A stretch of 64,000 nt of DNA from Tanypteryx hageni (Eukaryota; Arthropoda; Insecta; Odonata; Petaluridae): positions 32,894,561-32,958,560 of the forward strand of contig CM054117.1 of the NCBI GenBank assembly GCA_028673005.1, read 5' to 3'. The notes beneath the pieces are model-generated. The model saw nothing but the letters and a program-made list of their open reading frames with translations. It was not told where the DNA came from and searched no databases. Below, one piece after another: positions 10,182 through 22,065 of this stretch. Position numbers and translations under genes: made by a program. Each line of letters opens with the position of its first letter. The first letter of the stretch is position 1.

Positions 10182-10830
10182 TTCTCGAATTTTTATCCCC
10201 GAAACTATAAGTTGTAATTTTATGGTCTCGGGGACTTTCTTATAGTAAATGTTGTTCTCTATCCAAATAAATATTTTAATCTGTACCTCACAGATCATAT
10301 AAGAGAATAGGAGAGAAATATATGGATTTTTAAATGTTGCTTGCTGAGAGAACCGTCTTCGCGATCGATGTAAACAAAATATGCTATGTTTTGCTTGGGA
10401 TTTTCTCGAATTTTTATCTCCGAAGCTATAAGTCGTAATTATATGGTTTCGGGGACTATCTTGTTGAAATATTGTTCTCTATCCATAAGTTTTTGAAACT
10501 ATACCTCACAGATCATATAAGGGTGTGGCATAGAAAAATATGGATTTTAATTGTTGTTTGCCGAGAGAACCGTCTTAGAGATCGATGAAAACAAAATATG
10601 CGACGTTTTGCGCGGGATTTTTTAGAATTTATATCTCCAAAATTATAACTCGTAAGTATACGGCCTCGCAGACTTTCTTGTGGTAAATGTTGTTCTCTAT
10701 CCGAATAAATTTTTTAATCTATACCTTAAAGATCATATAAGAATAAGGGTGAGAAAAGTTTGGTATTTCATTGTTGCTTGACGGATGCCATTTAACGAGA
10801 TATGAGTACAAGTTTATTAAAGTAATTTTG
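10182..10830. repeat. Tandem repeat, three ~220-bp units
   Basis: Units start at about 10182, 10403 and 10621 and share, in order, TCTCGAATTTTTATC, a CGGGGACT block, TTGTTCTCTATCC, CAGATCATATAAG, a TGTTGCTTGC block and GAGAACCGTCTT. The third unit is the most diverged and ends in the last block. The unit has no coding potential. Such arrays often form the interior of non-autonomous transposons. Confidence 0.75.
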
Positions 10831-11032
10831 TAAAGTGGAAGTTTTAATTGACGGATTCAGTTGAAAATCATAACTGGGCGATACTTTTTAATGAGGATCA
10901 CTCCTACTTAATTAAATTAAAATCCGCCCAGCGGTTTAGGAGATGAAAGTTACGGAGGACGAACGGACGGACGGACCAGACGTGCCCATAAGGCGTTCCG
11001 CTATAATCGCTTCGCTGGTAAAGAACGCCTAA
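10831..11032. repeat. Repeat tail with imperfect terminal hairpin
   Basis: AAAATCCGCCCAGCGGTTTA and a run of ACGG words follow the tandem array. A similar layout ends the array at 44.4-44.8 kb (AGCAGTTCCCGAG, then ACGGACGGACAGACGG). The segment closes with AGGCGTTC ... GAACGCCT (about 10992-11028), an 8-bp inverted repeat around a 24-base loop. Confidence 0.45.
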
Positions 11033-11033
11033 A

Positions 11034-11115
11034 AACGAAAGCTATCCTGGCATCGAACCCATGCATTCTCTGGAGACGACTACCCACATAAAATCTGCAA
11101 GAGTTCGCGTCGAGT
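11034..11115 (-). repeat. Possible SINE or tRNA-like relic
   Basis: On the minus strand GGGTTCGATGCC resembles a Pol III B box, with a weak A-box-like GTGGGTAGTCG about 30 bases before it. There is no complete cloverleaf, no target duplication and no second copy in the window. Confidence 0.2.
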
Positions 11116-12720
11116 ATTAAGGTGAAAGATGCATCGAAATTGAACTGACTGTTCTCAATTTATTTGCGTTCATGCTGGGAGGTGACATCACTCGAGGCTT
11201 TGGACGCAGACAGGCACGCAGGGACACAGCGGTTATAGTATATCAGATACATCATTAAAATATTCTGAAAAATAGAATTTCTGTAAAAATTTAAAAAGTG
11301 CAAAAGTTACCTGGGATGTAAGAAGACATGCATCTAAATAGGCTGGGAATGTGTTAAAAAGGCAAAAAGAATAGGATATTGGTTATCTGTTTCGGTAAAA
11401 TCCAGCGCCGGAAATGGATCAGTAATGAAAAAAAGGACACGAATAAAGCTGAATCATCCTCGATTTGCAGGTGCGAAACTGATGCATGAGAGGTGTTGGA
11501 TAGAAGGAGAAGAAAAATCACCATATATGGAAGAGGACGAGAGCACGTCCCTTAGGGGCGTGGAATGGTAAAGGAGGTGATGGAAGACTGAATTTTAGGC
11601 AGTGAAGGAGGAGAACAGTGACGACAGATCAGCTGAGAGAAGAAAAATGATTTACCAAGTATTGAAAGAAAGGATGATAAATGGCAAGATTCAATACGGC
11701 TTGGGAGAAGGAAAAAAGTGTGATATCTAATGAAGGAACAAAAGCCGGAAGAGAAGAGGTTTTAAATTATGATTTTTTTAAAGTTAAGAGATGAGAAGAG
11801 TTTCCTTCGAAATTGTCTTTGTACAGATATTCTTAAAAATACAACGGTTTACGTAAAACCGATAACTAGCGATGAATTTATTATTACATATTTTTGGTTA
11901 GTCGCTATAAACCAGGCAAGGAAAAGTTGTATATATTTTTAAAATGCTGTAAATATTGCCATAGTATATTATAGAATAATCACGTCATTATTAAATAACA
12001 CCAGAACAAAACTAACTAGAAATTCGTATAAATCGAAAAGTGTGAAAAATTAGGACAGTCGAATTTTCTAATCCCGCATACTTTCCCCTCATTATTCAGA
12101 TTCAAGTCGTGAAAGGCTAAATGTATTCTTGCATACTTATACGAAAAAGTATTTCTCCGACATAAAAAACAACCAAAGATTTCACGTCATTTTTACATAG
12201 TTCCATAAAAATACTCCCCTATCGCGATTTACCGGAAAAAAATTCTCCGACAGTTTATATAAAACGAATTTTCTGGGAGGAAAATAAAGAAATTCGGCGT
12301 ATGAATAAGAGGAAGACAAAATTTGCGGGGGTGGGAAGGAGTTGGAGGAAAGAATGTTGTATGGAGCACAAATGGATCCAAGCGAGGCATTATGGACTCG
12401 GAGATGATAAAAAAATGCGTATAAGAGCGATTTAAAGAGTGTATGGAGTCCCGTCGATAAAAATCGCGCGATAGAAAACTATCTATCACGCAAGTTACAC
12501 GGTTACGATATTTCGGCCGGGTCAAAGAGGTGTCTGGAGGGAAAGGGGGTCTATTGGGGTGCGTGGAAGTTAGAGGGTGGGCGGAATTTCGAGGATGAGA
12601 TGCGGTCCGTCCTAGATCTTTAGAATCTTCTCCAACGCATACGCATACACGCACGCATGCACATATATACGCGGGTGTATCCATTTTATATAAGAAACCA
12701 TCAATCTTTTACGGATTACA
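11116..12720. other. Anonymous DNA
   Basis: No gene recognised. The frame at 12229-12684 on the minus strand is Pro/Ser/Arg-rich without a domain and is not called. Confidence 0.35.
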
Positions 12721-12829
12721 GTCCCTTGCGCGCGAGATTCGGGGGGATTGTGTGCGTGGGAGGGGGACTTCGGAGGATATCAAATCGTTCCAGTCCTTAG
12801 GCTACTGACTCCCGCATCGAGAAGTTCCC

Positions 12830-13070
12830 TTCTACACCGCATCCTCCTTCCGTCTCATTTCTCTCCACCCACCCTTTATATAACACACTCCTCATCCTCC
12901 TATCTCTCTCTCTAATTCTCTCTCTTTCTTTACCTATATTCCCTCTTTTTCCTTTCTCTTCCTCCTGAACACATTTTCCGCCACTTTTCCTCATTGAATT
13001 CTCTTTTTTCCCTTTCTTCATTCTCTTCCTTCTCCACTCTCTCCTTCTCTTGTGTGTATTTTGTCTTCCT
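12830..13070. repeat. CT-rich low-complexity tract
   Basis: Plus strand is pyrimidine-rich (CTCTCTCTAATTCTCTCTCT and similar). The overlapping open frames are low-complexity translations. Confidence 0.6.
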
Positions 13071-13074
13071 AGGT

Positions 13075-13280
13075 TATAGCAACGTAATTATTCTTAGTTT
13101 TTCTCCACAAAAATCTCTTTTAATTTTCAACAATAACAACGCCGATTTGGCATTTTATTTATGTAGCATTCTATTTTATGTATGTTTAGTTACTTTCTTC
13201 TTGTTTGTAATTGACAATGTGTTACATGGAAGAAGACACTGTCTAGTCTCAATCTCACCCGAATAAAGATGATTATCTAT
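13075..13280 (+). mobile_element. Probable 3' tail of a non-LTR retrotransposon
   Basis: The segment ends CTCACCCGAATAAAGATGATTATCTA, here split as CTCACCCGAATAAAGATG and a short A/T repeat. The same CACCCGAATAAAGA motif ends the segment at 21.8-22.05 kb. CR1/Jockey-group elements characteristically finish with AATAAA followed by a short simple repeat. The preceding frame encodes hydrophobic residues typical of the end of ORF2 or its 3' UTR. No reverse transcriptase motif is left. Confidence 0.4.
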
Positions 13281-13625
13281 TATATCTATTTATCTATCCT
13301 CTTTCTATCTCTCTCCCCTCGTTTTTCCTTTCCTTCTTCCATTACTCTCTTCCTCCTTTCGTCTTTTATCCCTCCATCACAGCCTTCCACTCTCCTTTTT
13401 TTCTCTCCCTACATTTACCCCACTCCTCTTTCCTTATATCCTTTCTATCCTACCAACTTCTTTTAATCTTTCCGTTTCTCTCTCTCTCTTCCCTCTTTTC
13501 CATCATTCACTCAATTTTTTTTCTCCTCCTCCTACTCTCACCCTACGGCACCTCATAATGCACCCGACCTTCCCCTTTTTCAATTTATCTTTTTTCTCCC
13601 ATCCTTCCCTCTCTCTCTCTCTCGT
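13281..13625. repeat. CT-rich low-complexity tract
   Basis: The plus strand is dominated by TCTCTCTCTC and CCTCCT words. There is no gene. Confidence 0.6.
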
Positions 13626-13669
13626 CCTGCTCTTTTACATGGTCATGGCAATCGACCCCGAACGATCTA

Positions 13670-13765
13670 ATCCTACCGCGAGGTAGCGTAGTTGATTATG
13701 CGCTGCTCGTAATACGCAAGTCATTGCAGAGGTCGACGACTTGAGCAGAAGAGCTTATATAGCGC
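13670..13765 (+). mobile_element. Possible tRNA-derived SINE, second family
   Basis: GGTAGCGTAGTTGATTATGC resembles a Pol III A box embedded in a tRNA D arm. About 35 bases on, GAGGTCGACGAC is a diverged B box. The layout GTAGTTGATTATGCGCTG ... ACGCAAGTCATT is tRNA-head-like. No tail or target duplication is apparent. Confidence 0.35.
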
Positions 13766-13769
13766 AAAG

Positions 13770-16700
13770 TTAAAAAAAAAACATAAGACATACCATGTAA
13801 AGGCTGCACCTTTGTCTTATTTGCCCAACCCACCCATAATTGTTTAAACGAATAGAATGACGAGAAGAGGTAGTCTTCTGAATCGAGCTCTGTTTATAAC
13901 GTAGAATTCACGCAGGGTAAGATACTCAACAAATGAATTTTAATGCTATGCCGCATTTGCTGCACTATGGTAAATTTACAGTCAACTACCCTTGCAGGAG
14001 CGCCATAGAACAATCAAGATATTCCAGCTGCGCCGATTCAATTTCATGAATATATTTCATATAACATGGCAAGAATAGCACGTCACGGAAAACAGCAAAA
14101 TTGGCATTTAAGTTCTCATTTTTTATCAAAGAGTTAGAACTAGGGCAAATGATTTGGACAACGAAAAATAAAAATTAATCTAAGTGCACCGCCTTAAAGC
14201 TAAAGGAAAAACATGTGATTTCAAATTATTCGAGAAATGTCGATTTCCTCATTGCAAATTTTAATCAAGAAATTTTGGATATGTGATCCAGAAATACTGA
14301 TAGGTATACGTTTAAATGAAATAACCTAACGACAAGAATTAGCTGATCAAGACTTGAAACGTTTACTATTGATAAGTCAAAACAAACTTTTGACGACAAA
14401 TGGCTAGAAGAAATATTACGTTCAATTTGTTCTATTTTAAAAACATTCCTTTGTTGTTCTCAATTCCGTGGTCTTTCAAAGTAAATAATTTGAATTCAGA
14501 CTTTTTAAAGGCAAAAATGCGTCTTGATTCCAAAATTAGCATATTGTACGAGAAAAGATGGATATTGAATAAACATTTCTCAGCAAAGCAATATTAATAT
14601 TGTATCAGGAAATGATATTGTGGTCTCGACTGATATAATGGAATTTTTATTTACCTATTACAACAAAAAGAAAGTTCTCATAACTTTTATATTCTTCGAT
14701 ACCGTGATTGAATATGTACTATTAATTTATAAGACACGGCATGCATGATATACTACCATTGAATGATAAAAAGGCTACGAGATTATTATTGAATAGGTAA
14801 TAAAGAGTAATAATTGGTAGTAAAACATTTATAGACTATGCTGTACTCGGATATCACTTCGAGATGTGTAGACTTGGAAAACACTTGAAAACAAGGTTTT
14901 CTTTTGTAGTACTACTATAACTGTTGTAGACACAGAAGAAACAGTTCCTTATACTACCATCATAAATAGTCAGATTTGAAATAATAAGGTATAATTAAAT
15001 GGTTGCCTCAAATTTCTAATCATATAATAGAGTAAGCGCCGTTAATTTTTGTAATGAAATTATTTGTTTGAAAGTTTATATAACAAACAAGATTATCCGA
15101 ATATTATTTTGTACTCAGAAAAAGGTGTCAATTTTAACAATTCGGAGCCACTTTTAAGAGATATTCTTCAAAAATGAAATAATGTCAGTTATCGGCGTCC
15201 GAATTTCAACCTTTTTGATATAAATTACTGTAAAAATACTCCAAAAAGCGGATCGCATCGCATTAATTTTGTGAGTGTAATTAAATCTATGCATTAAAAA
15301 ACGCTCGTTTCCTAAAACAAAAATAGCTAACCATGAGAGCCGTAAATTCAGTTAACAACGTTTTGTTACAACGCAGACGTGTTAATAAAACGAGATATCT
15401 CTAGATTTTTTAGTCATTAAATTAATTTTCGATGGAAATAATTGTTTACTCGCTGCTCAGGAACAAAAATGCATTCGATTAATTTACTGCGCGAGTGGCA
15501 TTCTAACTTTTTAGTTGACTTACCACTTCAACCCTTTAAATTTAATCCCTGGTATATTTGTTAAATTTACACTTACATAAAACGATTAAATGAAAAATAC
15601 TCGTATTGAAATAAATAACTCATGCTAATAAATTATTCAAAAATTACCATTTTTAGAATATCTATCCGGGACGGCCACAAAGACCGCGCACGACTTCTCT
15701 AGTGTTAAATTATGCTAATATGTTAACACAATGTTTTGCAGAGAAAATATTAGAGATACTGGGATTAATTCGTTATTGGTAAACTCTCTCGGATGTAGTT
15801 GCCAAAATTTAACATAACTGATCTACGGCTTTACAGCGAACTTGACAAATAAAACTATCATGGATGCTCAAATATCGTATTTTGCATTTATTGGCGTTAT
15901 TCATACGGAGTTAAGTACATAATTATGATTGAAAAAGAGCCATCAACGGCAACCTAATCTCAACCAATGCTTAGTCTTGAATTTCACTGACCGATTTCAG
16001 TCGTACAATTTTTTATAAAAATCAGAGTCTAGACTCAAGAACCATGTCTTTTCTCACAGTGATAAAATGGAAACTGGTCCAGCGTATATTTATTTTCCAT
16101 CTTAAGAAAGTTAAGAACAACTCGAATGAAACTACGGCCAAAAGAAAAAGTGTAATTTTATTGACACGAAACCTTAAGTAAATACCTAATGAATCATTTC
16201 ACAACTTATTTCATCTAATAATTTTTTATTAAATATTTAATTCCTTCGTTGTCGCCACAATTGAGCTCTCCGTCTAACAGGCGCGTTATAATTTATTTTG
16301 CCGGTTGAACGTTTTTATATTTTTAATGGAGTGATGACTAATTTATCGAGATGTGACACCAAACGAGGTATCACATTCATTCATTAAATTGCTAACTATA
16401 CAATATGATAATCAACTGTAACATCAATTTCTCCTAAACCACCATTTAAAAAACATTAATCATGTTTTCCTTCTTATAATTTGTATATTACACTTATGAA
16501 TATAAATATATCTTTTGAAACTTGTTTTTCGTGAATGTTTGACCCAAGAATTATTAATTGTATTTTTGCAGTTGTAGATATGGAGATTTTTATGTTAAAT
16601 ATAGCTATACCTTAATTTCATAATATTTTAACATAATCTTAGTCTCCAGACGTAGCCACACGAAAGCAGTCATTCTAGTTCCGCCCTTGCTATAAACTTT

Positions 16701-19190
16701 CTTTTCTTATGCTTTAATGGTAATAGACAACGGAGTCCGAGCCAGGGTGATGCATGTAATTTGTTTGGAGGTTTTCCAGGACAGGAAAAAAACATGAAAA
16801 ATATTTTTTTGTCATGCTACACCTCAGCGATAGAATGCGACTTTGCCAGTACATTTTTTGCCAAAAAACTTATTAGGCAGAAACGATTCCAAAGGCGTCC
16901 ATGGAACCGGACAGAATGCATACAACCATCCCCCGGTAGAACCGTTTCATGAACTCTTCCGCTTCCATATATTTCCATAGAATTGCAGAATAGGCGTGTT
17001 TTTGCCCTCTGATTCCTCTACGGAAAGAATCCGAGAACTCTCAACGTCACAGACGTGAGACAATGAAATATGAGACCCAACAGAAAAGGTACTTTTTTGC
17101 CATTTCCCTCAAAAAGAACTCTTGATCTCCACTCCTTTTCCCTCAAACTGTTCCATCCAGAACAAATATATCACATACAAACACATGCACACGCCTCTTC
17201 AGCCTAACCTCTTGGAAGATTATTTCCTCCCCCAACACCAATCCATCCTTCTTATTCATAAGACCAAAAAAGGCTCATTCATGCAATGCAAAATTTCCTG
17301 CTCCTACCCTTAAATCTTAAAGATACCTCCGGCGGAAGATGCTGAAATTTCTGAAAAATATTTTCGTAGTTTGAAACTATAAAGTTCGAAGGCTCAAAAT
17401 TACGGAATCCAATGCGTCAACATCAAGGACAAAAATTGACTCGTTCATCAGAAAAAGTTTGCTTTATTTATAGAAACTTTTAAAGGGATTAATGAATGAG
17501 AATCGTTATTAAACTTCTAACTGAACTACCTATTCAAGTTAGTTTAATTTGAGAAGATAATTTTGTCTTCGTCGTACAATTATCTTTTTGTTATGACAAT
17601 CCACAAAGGGTGGCCCATTTTAGACGCTTTCAAAAAGTAGGCGTAGGGGCGGGTTAGATAGTCAACGGTTGAAAAAAACAAATGAGCAAGTTTAAAGTAT
17701 TGTAGGAGAAGAAAGGTATTTAATCAGGGCGATTAAAGGCAGACAGAAATGGTTATAGAATAATGGAACTGCGTCCATTGGAGGTCAGAATAGTAAGAAT
17801 TACACGCGGGAGGATAATTGGAATTCTGAAAATTAAGCGCACTGTTTCGAATGAAGATCCTTAGTGTCTTTGAAAAATGGGACTTCCAACAGAAAATCTG
17901 ACATTAGCTACCATATCAAAGCACAAGAATAGGCACTTGGCACGCTTATAGTTTCAAATCGAACAAATTTATTATCTGACTGTTGTATTTAGCATATTTG
18001 TCCGAAATTACACAATTAATATAATATCTTACCAAAAAGGTTAAAATATTTAATTTTCGATTTTCCAAAAAAGTGATTAACGTTGAATTCGAATAAGATT
18101 TTATTTAACAACATAGAATTTAAATCAACTCTACAGACGACTTGAATGAACTACGTATATAATAAATGGAAAGTTGGAAGCTAAATCCATAGCTCTGTGA
18201 CCTTAATAATCGCTTGAAACCGATTTCAAACAAATTTGGCAAAAGAGAAAAGGGATTGGACTTAATACGCACGGCCTACGAAACAAATCCGATTACCTCA
18301 ATACAGAGAGAGGCAGTGGCCACGAACATGTTTGTAAATCATCCCATACGGCTAATCATACGAGACAAATTTGGTAAGGAGATTTACGTTTTATCCTCGA
18401 GGCTTTTAGCGGTAACTACATTAAGCGCAAATAGAAGTGTAAAATTAACGTATGGGTGCGTGTATACATAAAGAAGAGGAAATTTAATAATGATTTGACA
18501 GACAAAACTTTAAAACAGAAGATAAAAAAGAAGAAATCGACACTTCCAGATCAGCCAGACACTCGGCAGCATAGAAGCTGGATGACGTCTTGTTTACACA
18601 GCAGAAAATCCATTCTAAAACAAGTAGAATAATTTCGTACCAATTTATTTAAATGTCCTTTACTCGAAAAGGAAGAGAGGAATGAGACTTGCAAGCTGAA
18701 GATGTTTCATATATTTTTCCAGAAGAGGTTACACACAAATAAAATGCTTGCAAAAATTGGAAAACGACAGCAATTGATGATATATCAGTAAAACTACGCA
18801 AGGCAATATGAAAATATGGATTGTTTCCAAGGTTTTTACATCGTCCTTGGAAAAGAAAAATATTTCTCAGTCATGGAAGTATAATTCTTTTGTAGAAAAA
18901 AGGTAGGAAAGGATATTTGAATTACTACTGTCCCACCAACCTTAATTTAAAAAATCTACAAAATATTTGTTAAGATAAAATGCACTTTCACAACGTCTTT
19001 GTCGTTTTAGTCCTTTCAAAATCACTCATAAGGTAGAATTAAAAAAAGTAAAATCCGAAGAATCCACAAAATATGTTAATTTGAATTAAATATTCATTGA
19101 AAACGTAGCAGAGCATAGGGACATCAACAGACGTCTTCAAATCAAACATACTGGTTTAAATTAAATTAAATGATCTGTACTTGCTGTCCG
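13770..19190. other. Anonymous AT-rich DNA (5.4 kb)
   Basis: No coding, RNA or repeat family was recognised. Frames such as 14400-14597, 16761-16952, 17122-17313 and 18214-18471 lack motifs and have the composition of surrounding DNA. Confidence 0.35.
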
Positions 19191-19603
19191 TTCTGACCTA
19201 GGGGCGTGATACATGGAACGCGATCGCTAGAATGCTCCAGGCTGCAAACAACGCAGAGGGGAGAAAAGAGATGGATGCCAGGACTTACCTCGGGAGACCA
19301 TTAAAGGAACGACTAATTGCGAAAGCAAACAGGAGACTGCGAGGCAATTATCAGAATAAGGACATCAGAGTGACAGTGAGAAGTTAACAAGAAGTGTTCA
19401 CCTTTGAAAATCTTACGCCACTATATAACTTCCAAAGAATATAAAGAGACCAAAAAGATTGTCTCATCACAAATTCGATAGAGAAATTTTAAATTCCAAC
19501 TTAAATGGATCCAAGTAAGAAGTGAAACCGAAAGTTTAGCCGGGTCTTTATGAAAATTATTGTACGTAATATTTTACGAAATTCTGAATTTCCACATACT
19601 ATG

Positions 19604-19905
19604 AACTATGGCAGTGCTGCCAAGACTTTTCTAATGGCGGGCAGCATCGGTGGTTCCGAATCCTTTGGTGGGCCGCATTGTAAATTGCCAATTCTTCGGC
19701 GGGCCGGATTAGAGTTTAAATCGGAAGTTTTCTATTTATTCTGAGGTGCCATATAAGTGAAAATCAAGTCTTAATAAGGTTTTCATGGCTAACATTTCAA
19801 TATTTAAAGTTTTATTATAAAAAAATTTAAAAAATGTATAAATGTGTTAATTTTTTCGAATTGCCTTTTCTCTATAGCCATAGTTTTGGCACCGCTGAAC
19901 TATGG
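19604..19905. mobile_element. hAT-type MITE with perfect 8-bp target duplication
   Basis: The element spans 19612-19897 (286 bp). The left end is CAGTGCTGCCAAGACT and the inverted right end is CAGCGGTGCCAAAACT. AACTATGG flanks both sides exactly (19604-19611 and 19898-19905), the 8-bp duplication expected of hAT. The interior shares GGCGGGCC-type, TTCGG and GGGCCGCATT blocks with the element at 31931-32248. There is no transposase, so it is non-autonomous. Confidence 0.8.
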
Positions 19906-19949
19906 CATGTGGTATTGTAACATGTCGGTTGGATAAAAAATTCTGTGTA

Positions 19950-20215
19950 ATTACGGCAATCTCACCATTTGAGAGGAAGGGGTACGTATGTCGATGTATC
20001 TCTTGGGGCTGGTTGATAATAGCCTGGCTATCCCAGGTTCAACTAAAAAATCCTCGTACTGAAACGGGTCCGCTACGATAGTTCTGTGGTGGAAAATTTG
20101 ACCGATAAGTAGATGACCCTGGTTCGATTTGGCAGAATTTTTCTCCCGTTTCCAAATTATTCCCACCCTTGCAGCTTATGCCTATTAGGATAGTGACCTT
20201 CGGATCAATTCTTTC
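19950..20215 (-). mobile_element. Probable tRNA-derived SINE, third family
   Basis: On the minus strand TATCCTAATAGGCATAAGCT looks like an A box with D-arm context, and AATCGAACCAGG about 70 bases on resembles a B box. A related GGCATAAGCTGTAAAGTTGG phrase is on the plus strand near 41117, suggesting a dispersed family. No tail or duplication was found. Confidence 0.35.
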
Positions 20216-20610
20216 CTTCAATTAAAAAATTCAAGACTGATAGAGATTATTTGAGCGAGAAATCTATTGGGAGAATAAATTAAAATGATGATATAATTTC
20301 TCGTATGCGAATATTCTATACATAAAAAGTGAAATTCTCCTTAGATTCTTAACTGCTATCTCCACATCTTTCTTTTTTATAATATGCATGTTCCAACCTC
20401 TATATTAATTCTATACATTCATTGTGTATATTTCATTTATATTTTATCATCATATTCTGTCTAATTAATGTATATTTCTTGTGTATATTACGTTATAATC
20501 TTTACATGTATTTCTTATGACGGTATACAACGACGCTGTATATACGAGCTCTCCTACTGTACATACTCCGTTCTATTTAATTTTGTAGTATTATATTGCC
20601 ATATCTATTA

Positions 20611-21207
20611 TATATCGACGACTCTTACAGAGGAGGATATAACATACTAGTAGTTGGTGCTTGCATACTGCAAGCATTTCATCTCACATTAAAAGAACAT
20701 TCATTTTTTAGACAGAAATTTCAACATTACGAATGGTCTTTTAATTCTAAAGATTTCATTTCTGCAGCGATTTGCGTTTTTCCCACATGTAAGAATAATA
20801 GTTTAAAACAATCTCCAATTGTCGTAATTTTAAAAATTTTACGCTTTCTTCATTATAAGGTTCTAATGCTACACATTTTAGCCAAATTTTAAAGTTGTAG
20901 CACTTCTAGAAATAAAATAATATTTTTCTAATTGTTTAAATTTAAATAATTTTTAACGGCCGCCGCAATACATATATGGTAAAATTGAAATATTTATTTG
21001 TGCAAATTTACTATACTATAAATAATTTGAAAATTTCAGCTTCCTAGCTCATTTCATAGTACCTAAACAGCTATTTATTTGCTTAAACTTTAAGAATTTT
21101 TAACTGCCAAAAAAATTAAAATATCAAAATTTGTATAATCCCTATTTCCTCCTGTTATATGTTATATATATATATGTATATCCTCCTCTGTAAGAGTCGT
21201 CGATATA
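20611..21207. mobile_element. MITE Y, copy 1, with 31-bp perfect terminal inverted repeats
   Basis: Positions 20611-20641 and 21177-21207 are exact reverse complements. The sequence begins TATATCGACGACTCTTAC and continues AGAGGAGGATATA. Just inside the left end is TGCTTGCATACTGCAAGCA, a perfect 8-bp-stem hairpin. The interior (597 bp in all) has long AT-rich blocks and GGCGGCCG-like and GAGCTAGGAAGCTG-like words. A second copy runs in the opposite orientation at 23676-24443. Frames inside, such as 20596-20892, are chance frames: the antisense copy at 24184-24486 opens the same one. The superfamily is unknown. Confidence 0.85.
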
Positions 21208-21689
21208 AAATGATATCATATCAACTACAAGAGCTAGAGAGCTCATAGTTTTAGTTTTTGTAGATATGATGGAGAAACCTACAGATAAAATGAGACTTCT
21301 TACCTAAGTGACAGAAACTCCGAAATTGCGTTTTTTCCCATAAGAAAAGCATTGCGCCATTTTTGTAAATTAATTATGGGCACTTACCGGTAAACTAGAA
21401 AAATGAAATTATCAGTGTTGCTAGATGGCCGCAATATCTATTAAAAATTATTGTTACTTTTGCTTACAGTGTCTTGGGTTCGACTCCAGAGACCCCGGAA
21501 TATCTCCTATAAGTTAGCATGGGAAAACGTAATCTAGTGTGTAGACCAATCTAATAAGTTTAGGAAGCTGAAATTTTGCAAGATTATAGAACTTTTCTCA
21601 TAACCAACTATAAAAATGGAAAATTTTAAAATTGTTAATTTTTAGGGGTTGTTTTAACCCTATTTGAACATTAAAGTTTAATAATATTT

Positions 21690-21775
21690 TAGGTACTACG
21701 GGATGAGCTAGGAAGCTGCAATTTTCAAATTATTTACAGAGTATGCAAGCACCTTCTACTAGTATACACTATCTA
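21690..21775. repeat. MITE Y fragment
   Basis: GGTACTACGGGATGAGCTAG and AAGCTGCAATTTTCAAATTA match the interior of MITE Y copy 2 near 24013-24055. The following TATGCAAGCACC and CTACTAGTATAC match its subterminal part, so an internally deleted copy is present here. Confidence 0.65.
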
Positions 21776-22065
21776 GGGGTTTCGCAGTTTTCCCTTCTCA
21801 GTGGATGTTTTCCTGCGTGGGTTTTACTAGCAAGAACAAGCCTGTTTTTACCTAGGTTTTTCCCACAAACTCAAATCTGTCTTCAATTTTATCTTTTTAC
21901 TTTGTGCAATTTATATACTGCTTATGTAATGTGTATTGTAATATCTTATCTTTTATATTTGTTACATTGAAATTGTAAGAAATGTAAATGAAATGAAATG
22001 AAATGTAAGAATGGACCTTATGGTCTAAATTTCACCCGAATAAAGACGATCTACTTTTCCCTTCT
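21776..22065 (+). mobile_element. 3' tail of a non-LTR retrotransposon
   Basis: The region ends GGACCTTATGGTCTAAATTT then CACCCGAATAAAGACGATCT, a classic CR1/Jockey-type LINE terminus. A GAAATGAAAT microrepeat precedes it. The frame at 21743-21970 translates to a hydrophobic peptide that ends SYLLYLLH, like the last residues of such ORF2 proteins. The reverse transcriptase itself is absent. Confidence 0.5.

Noticed and set aside
19200..19390. Frame reading EGRKEMDARTYLGRPLKERL, considered as a LINE fragment
   Set aside because: Only a TYLGR word recalls the LINE fragment near 1930. Spacing and the rest do not match any reverse transcriptase region.
21470..21500. GGGTTCGACTCC as a tRNA gene or SINE B box
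   Set aside because: No A box, no acceptor stem and no second copy.
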